Shown piece by piece: positions 50,621 through 54,690 of a stretch of 54,690 nucleotides of DNA (its first letter is position 1; every line of letters starts with the position of its first letter). The notes under the pieces were generated by a model. The model made no database searches. It was not told where the DNA came from and was given only the letters and a program-made list of their open reading frames with translations. The stretch spans positions 1 to 54,690 of the forward strand of contig CAMAUV010000030.1 of the NCBI GenBank assembly GCA_945861415.1, read 5' to 3'. The position numbers were made by a program, and so were the translations under genes. The DNA comes from Akkermansia muciniphila (GTDB lineage Bacteria > Verrucomicrobiota > Verrucomicrobiia > Verrucomicrobiales > V1-33).

Positions 50621-51940
50621 ATGACCGCCCGCCATACCGCTGAGGAAATTTCCCGCCGCCTCCAAGCTGCGGGTCACACGGCGTATTTTGCCGGCGGATG
50701 CGTGCGTGACGAGTTGCTGGGCAAGACGCCCAAGGATTTCGATATCGCCACCAGTGCTCTGCCCGCACAGGTTTTAAAGCTCTTCCCCGGTTCGGTTTCG
50801 GTGGGGGCACACTTCGGAGTCATCGTTGTGCGCGAGGGCGGCGACAATTTTGAAATCGCCACGTTTCGCACCGACGGGAGTTATGGCGACGGACGCCGCC
50901 CGGACAGTGTTCAGTTCTCTACGCCGGAAGAGGATGCCCGCCGGCGCGATTTCACCGTTAACGGCCTCTTCCTCGATCCTGCCACCGGCCATATCATCGA
51001 CCACGTGGGCGGCCTTGCAGATTTGCGCGATCGCAGGTTGCGCGCCATCGGTGAGCCCGCGGCCCGGTTTCGTGAGGATCACCTCCGGCTCATGAGGGCG
51101 GTGCGATTTGCGACCGTGCTGGACTATGACATAGAGCCGGCCACGTGGTCGGCCGTAGTGGCACATGCGGCTGACATCCAGCGCATCAGCATTGAGCGCA
51201 TTCGCGATGAATTTGTCCGCACGCTCCTGGATCCGCTTAGGTTGCGCGGCTTCGACCTACTGGCGGACAGTGGTCTTATCTTCCATATCCTTCCCGAAAT
51301 GGAGGCCCTCAAAGGCTGTAGTCAGCCTCCAGAGTTTCATCCTGAGGGCGACGTGTGGGTCCATACGCGGTTGATGCTCTCGCTTCTGCCGGAAGACATC
51401 AGCACTCCGCTGCTGCTCAGCGTGTTGCTGCACGACATCGCCAAACCCGCCACCCGCACGATCGACCCGGATGGCCGCATTCGCTTCAACGGGCATGACA
51501 AGCTCGGTGCGGAAATGGCGGAGGCCATCCTGCGCCGGTTGCGCTTTTCGAATGACGTCATCGAAGCGACAGTTGAAGCGGTGACCAACCACATGAAGTT
51601 CATGTATGTGCAGGACATGCGTACCGCAAAACTGAAGCGGTGGATCGCTTCACCAACATTTGATGATGAACTCCAACTGCACCGGGCGGACTGTCTCGGG
51701 AGCAAGGGCATGCTGGATAACTTTGAGTTCATGGTCGCAAAGCGGGAAGAGTTCAGGGCCGGACCATTGTCTGCGCTGCCTCCGCCTCTGCTCACCGGTC
51801 AGGATCTGAAATCCATGGGATTTCAGCCCGGGCCTAATTTCCGCGAGATCCTGCTGGCGGTGCAGGATGCCCAACTCGACGGCGCGCTCTCTTCCGCGGA
51901 GGAGGCCCGCGACTACGTGCGCGAGCGCTGGCAGCCATAA
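50621..51940 (+). CDS. cca: CCA tRNA nucleotidyltransferase
   Basis: 439 residues from ATG 50621; the frame extends upstream without family similarity. Class II nucleotidyltransferase: GGCVRDELLGKTPKDFDIAT carries the GG/RD and D-x-D catalytic motif. RRRDFTVNGLFLDP, FREDHLRLMRAVRFA and IERIRDEFVRTL follow, and an HD domain is visible (LLHDIAKP). It adds or repairs the 3' CCA of tRNAs; relatives include poly(A) polymerases, which the motif reading cannot fully exclude. It is divergent from the YejK-like gene. Confidence 0.93.
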   Translation: MTARHTAEEISRRLQAAGHTAYFAGGCVRDELLGKTPKDFDIATSALPAQVLKLFPGSVSVGAHFGVIVVREGGDNFEIATFRTDGSYGDGRRPDSVQFSTPEEDARRRDFTVNGLFLDPATGHIIDHVGGLADLRDRRLRAIGEPAARFREDHLRLMRAVRFATVLDYDIEPATWSAVVAHAADIQRISIERIRDEFVRTLLDPLRLRGFDLLADSGLIFHILPEMEALKGCSQPPEFHPEGDVWVHTRLMLSLLPEDISTPLLLSVLLHDIAKPATRTIDPDGRIRFNGHDKLGAEMAEAILRRLRFSNDVIEATVEAVTNHMKFMYVQDMRTAKLKRWIASPTFDDELQLHRADCLGSKGMLDNFEFMVAKREEFRAGPLSALPPPLLTGQDLKSMGFQPGPNFREILLAVQDAQLDGALSSAEEARDYVRERWQP

Positions 51941-52000
51941 GGCTGTTTTTTGCACCGGCGTTTTGCTTGAATAATATGCGTGCCGTCCCGTGGCCGGGGA

Positions 52001-53068
52001 TTATTCGCTAAGGATAAATTGCCGGTAGGCAGCGGCTCTGACGGCAGTGACGATGGCTGCCTGGGCGATGGTGCGGGTGGTGGCCACTCTGGAGACGCCT
52101 GCTGCCGGGCGGGCCAGTCCCAGTAAGTGATGACCGCTAGGCTGTCCGCCGACCACGTGCTCGAGGAGCTTGCAACAGGCGTGAGCGGCGGTTTGGTCCG
52201 GAAAGATCAGAACGTTAGCCCGGCCACGCAGGGCGCTGTTGGGTGCTTTTTGTTGGGCGCTGGCGGGGTGAATCGCGGCGTCCATTTCCATTTCACCGTC
52301 GATTTCCACGGGCAGGTGTTCGCGGCGCGCCTGATCCCGGGCCAGACTGACCGCGGCGGCAATGCGCTGGCTTAGGGCGCTCTGTGAGGTGCCGCGGGTG
52401 GTATGGGAGATGATGGCGACCCGGGGTTTCTCGCCGAGCAGGGCGGCCGCTACCTTGGCCGTTTCGATGGTGAGCATGGCCAGTTGCGAGACCGTGGGGC
52501 TCGGGATCACCGCGCAGTCGGCAAGGAAAAGCGTGCCGCCGCTGCCTAAATCCGGGCGAGAGGGCAGGGTCATCGGGAGGCAGGAACCCACTGCGTCCAG
52601 CCCGGGAAGCCGGCGGATCATGTGAAAGAGCCCGCGGAAAAACGCGGACGGAAGGCTGAGATTCCCGCCTACGAGGCCGTCCGCATAGCCATATTGTAGC
52701 ATCATGGCCCCGAAATAGACCGGGATGCGCAGGATTTCTCCCGGGCTGTCCACTTTCACCCGCCGATAGCGCGCAATTTTCCGGTATCGCTCGCAAAAAA
52801 GATCGAAGTCGTCCGAGCGTGCGGGCTCTACGACGCCGACAAATTCCATATTGAGCCGGAGTTTTTCCGCGAGGCCATGGATAGCGGCCCGGTTTCCCAG
52901 CAGGATGGGGACAATAGCCTCAGTGGCAGCGAGTTCCGATGCGGCCCGCACCACGCGCTCGTCCTCCCCGTCTGAAAAAACAATGCGTTTGGTGTGCTTG
53001 CGGAGTCCATCCAAGAGCGACGCGAGCACGGAGTCGGTAGCTGGTATAGATTGGCTGGGCTCTGGCAT
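52001..53068 (-). CDS. Phosphate acetyltransferase-family protein (PTA/PTB)
   Basis: 355 residues, near the usual 320-350. The PTA fold is visible: RIVFSDGEDERVVRAA, MMLQYGYADGLVGG, GTLFLADCAVIPSPT, AAALLGEKPRVAIISHTTRG, and EIDGEMEMDAAIHP. The end differs from standard Pta: LIFPDQTAAHACCKLLEH replaces the expected LIFPDLxxGNIxYK, and GLARPAAGVSRVAT replaces the usual GL-x-KPVNDLSRG motif. It may use another acyl-CoA, or have lost activity. No acetate kinase gene is nearby. Confidence 0.85.
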   Translation of the reverse strand: MPEPSQSIPATDSVLASLLDGLRKHTKRIVFSDGEDERVVRAASELAATEAIVPILLGNRAAIHGLAEKLRLNMEFVGVVEPARSDDFDLFCERYRKIARYRRVKVDSPGEILRIPVYFGAMMLQYGYADGLVGGNLSLPSAFFRGLFHMIRRLPGLDAVGSCLPMTLPSRPDLGSGGTLFLADCAVIPSPTVSQLAMLTIETAKVAAALLGEKPRVAIISHTTRGTSQSALSQRIAAAVSLARDQARREHLPVEIDGEMEMDAAIHPASAQQKAPNSALRGRANVLIFPDQTAAHACCKLLEHVVGGQPSGHHLLGLARPAAGVSRVATTRTIAQAAIVTAVRAAAYRQFILSE

Positions 53069-53835
53069 TAGTAAGGGATATTAAAGTCAATCCTAGAAGG
53101 AGGGTATACAGGCTAGGACCTTGGCGGCTAGTTCCATCGGAAGGTTTTGCACAACTGAAATGAATAGACCGGCAAGTGGCAGGCCCGAAAAGTAGGGCTT
53201 TTTATGGGGATCGGCGAATTCATTTCCAAGCCTGAATGGTAGACTAGCTAACTGATGGGTGCAAGCCTCACAGATTGATTCTCCGTGCTTAGTGGGCCAG
53301 ATATATATCCTAAGTGTTAGCGCTGTAGTCGGGGCTTTTCTGCGCGGCACGGTCGTGGGGTTGCAGGCAGTTCCTTTTTCCTGAGAAACGGACAACGACG
53401 GAAATGATTGCCATCGAAGGATAGAAGCGTGGCGGGAGTTGCCGGGCGTTTTCCAGCACTGCTGCGATTACGGTAAGAATGCCTATCCGGTCTTTTTCTA
53501 TGTGGACTAGGAAGTCAATCCGTAGAGCGTCGTGTCTTTCCAAGGATAAGCACTGCGACACTCACAGAGTGCGCTAGGCGCTATCTGTCGGGCATGCCTC
53601 GGGCGAAGTCCTGCGCGAGCGGCAGGGAAAAAACCACTGCCGGGAAACTTGAGTGCCGGGGAACAATCCACCCGCGCACGCGCAGACGGAAAACAAACGG
53701 TGAGCGGCGATATCAAGAGTGCTCAGGAATCGTCCGCAAGCAGAGGTAGCATTACTTGGAAAACGGCTTGGATTTTGAAAAAACGGGAAGTCAAAATTCT
53801 CGCATAAGTCATTGATAATAATCTGGTTAGAAAGG
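53069..53835. other. Intergenic stretch before the integrated element, nothing firm
   Basis: About 770 bases without a convincing gene. Several minus-strand frames of 69-100 codons exist; none shows a full family pattern. The one at 53310-53561 contains a stretch (LVHIEKDRIGILTVIAAVL) that faintly recalls the C-terminal strands of ParE/RelE toxins, too weak to call. A short AT-rich part precedes the tRNA fragment. Confidence 0.4.
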
Positions 53836-53868
53836 TGGCGGAGAGAGAGGGATTCGAACCCTCGGTTC
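53836..53868 (-). tRNA. 3' end of a tRNA (probably Ser), attachment-site fragment
   Basis: Read on the minus strand: GAGGG-TTCGAAT-CCCTC (T arm), then acceptor strand TCTCTCC, discriminator G and encoded CCA ending at 53836. The 5' half (acceptor GGAGAGA, D arm, anticodon arm) is absent from the 70 bases to the right. A G discriminator and the acceptor sequence fit tRNA-Ser. A lone T arm plus acceptor beside an integrase gene is the classic remnant left at one end of an integrated element. Confidence 0.7.
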
Positions 53869-53886
53869 TAATCCGTCAATCGGAAA

Positions 53887-53957
53887 AGTGTTGTTTTCCC
53901 GGTTTGTGTGACATCAAAAAACGTCTGTGACATCCTCAAGTGTTGACAGTAGTGTTG
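53887..53957. promoter_or_regulatory. Short direct repeats between att site and integrase, possible arm-type sites
   Basis: TGTGACATC occurs at 53907-53915 and 53926-53934 (19-base spacing). AGTGTTG occurs at 53887, 53939 and 53951. Clustered short repeats between an attachment site and its integrase gene are where arm-binding or excisionase sites are found. Function is inferred from position. Confidence 0.4.
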
Positions 53958-54010
53958 CCATAAGCGAGACTGGATTGAGTGCATTTCAATCCCTCAACCA
54001 TTGCTTCCAC

Positions 54011-54690
54011 ATGGCAACTGTTTTCCGCAAATCTGGCACCGCCCTCTGGTGGACGGCATACCTCGACGCTGATGGTAAACGACGGTATCGTTCGACTGGT
54101 ATGCGGACGAAATCGGAGGCCATTGCCACCGCCGCCGAAATGGAACGTCGGGCACGCCGCGTCACGCCGGACGCCCCGGAGCAGCGTCGCCGCATTCTAA
54201 GAATAATCGAAGAGGCCGGCGACATGGCCCTAAAGGGCACTCTGACTCAGGCTGCCGGACATGTATTCATCAATCGGCTGACTGAAGCCGCCACAGGCGA
54301 AAACCTCCAGCAAACCGGGATCGAGGAGTGGCTGCTCGGATGGGTGAAGGGCAAAACCGGCTCCCGAACGAAGGGGACAGCCGCGCGCTATGAAGGCGTG
54401 ATTGAGGCCTTCGTGGACACACTCTCTGCCGCCAAACGTTTGTTGCCGTTGGGCGCTCTGACGGTCGGCGACATCCAGAAATTCCGGGACCAACAGTTGG
54501 AGGAAGGGCGAACCGCAGCCACGGCAAATTTAGCCCTTAAAATTCTTCGCGTGCCACTCAATCTGGCCCGGCGGCAGGGGTTGATTCAGAGCAATCCGGC
54601 AGAGGCTCTTGAGATGGTAACCTCCGAAAAGTTGGAAAAGGGAGTCTTCACGCCGGAAGCGATTTCCGCCCTGCTAAAGGTCGCCACATG
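54011..54690 (+). CDS. Tyrosine recombinase/phage-type integrase, 3' end beyond window
   Basis: From ATG 54011 the frame is open to the window edge (226 codons). The N terminus has an Arm/AP2-like pattern (FRKSGTALWWTAYLDADGKRRYRSTG, MRTKSEAIATAAEMERR). A core-binding SAM-like domain follows (about 100-190): IEEWLLGWVKGKTGSRTKGTAARYEGVIEAF, LTVGDIQKFRDQQLEEG, TANLALKILRVPLNLARRQG, and SNPAEALEMV just before the catalytic domain. The catalytic R-H-R-Y residues lie outside the window. It is adjacent to the tRNA 3' fragment and transcribed away from it, so it probably belongs to an island extending to the right. Confidence 0.85.
   Translation, partial: MATVFRKSGTALWWTAYLDADGKRRYRSTGMRTKSEAIATAAEMERRARRVTPDAPEQRRRILRIIEEAGDMALKGTLTQAAGHVFINRLTEAATGENLQQTGIEEWLLGWVKGKTGSRTKGTAARYEGVIEAFVDTLSAAKRLLPLGALTVGDIQKFRDQQLEEGRTAATANLALKILRVPLNLARRQGLIQSNPAEALEMVTSEKLEKGVFTPEAISALLKVAT

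Noticed and set aside
53310..53561. Minus-strand frame with a faint ParE/RelE-like strand pattern (LVHIEKDRIGILTVIA)
   Set aside because: Only one strand region fits, upstream helices do not match, and no antitoxin partner is seen; the resemblance is too weak.

Overview
The window reads as a GC-rich chromosomal segment of a Verrucomicrobiota bacterium. This is inferred from content, not from a marker gene: paired DUF1501 and DUF1549/DUF1553 proteins, two giant secreted lamin-tail/CotH proteins, PEP-CTERM proteins, many secreted catabolic-type proteins, and a C-terminal DPDGDG-type domain common in secreted Verrucomicrobia proteins. No plasmid or phage backbone is seen until the right edge, where an integrase next to a tRNA 3' fragment marks the start of an integrated element.

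Layout. 1-5.5 kb (minus strand): an IS3-type transposase remnant, then a secreted ThuA/double-amidohydrolase/amidohydrolase operon. 5.6-6.3 kb: a decayed secreted protein gene and an 11-bp tandem repeat before ftsY. 7.2-10.2 kb (minus): an operon of a LysM/YkuD-like protein, accA and mtnA. 10.4-15.3 kb (minus): a HAD protein and an SMP-30 lactonase, a TIM-barrel sugar isomerase with a clear terminator, and an orphan dhaK, separated by decayed phosphoesterase and Old Yellow Enzyme genes. 15.6-28.8 kb: a surface/secretion region with a 2001-residue LTD/CotH protein, two PEP-CTERM genes (one broken by a single stop), an inverted-repeat element, a sigma-factor-like remnant, and a DUF1501-DUF1553 pair. 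29.2-38.3 kb: a YdjY-domain protein, then a sulfotransferase and a short histidine kinase head to head, a response regulator, and a second 1959-residue LTD/CotH protein. 38.4-42.6 kb: engB, a PQQ-type propeller protein, and a coupled FAH hydrolase/MFS transporter. 42.7-45.7 kb: two unrecognised genes behind an AT-rich leader. 45.8-53.1 kb: pheA, a sugar-nucleotide epimerase, a DoxX protein, a HAD phosphatase, a YejK-like nucleoid protein, cca and a phosphate acetyltransferase. 53.8-54.7 kb: a tRNA-Ser-like 3' end and a partial tyrosine recombinase.

How it fits together. Housekeeping genes (ftsY, accA, mtnA, engB, pheA, cca) are interspersed with a large secreted and surface repertoire. A WIG/GRDNTG/DELE module of about 150 residues occurs twice in the 2001-residue protein and twice in the neighbouring PEP-CTERM protein, and a divergent copy sits inside the DUF1553 protein. 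This suggests a local family of surface or glycan-binding proteins. At least five genes are visibly decaying, so the region looks like an accessory zone under turnover. The strongest leads for something new are the shared module, the YkuD-like protein without catalytic residues in an accA operon, the orphan pair at 42.8-45.7 kb, and the kinase/sulfotransferase junction.
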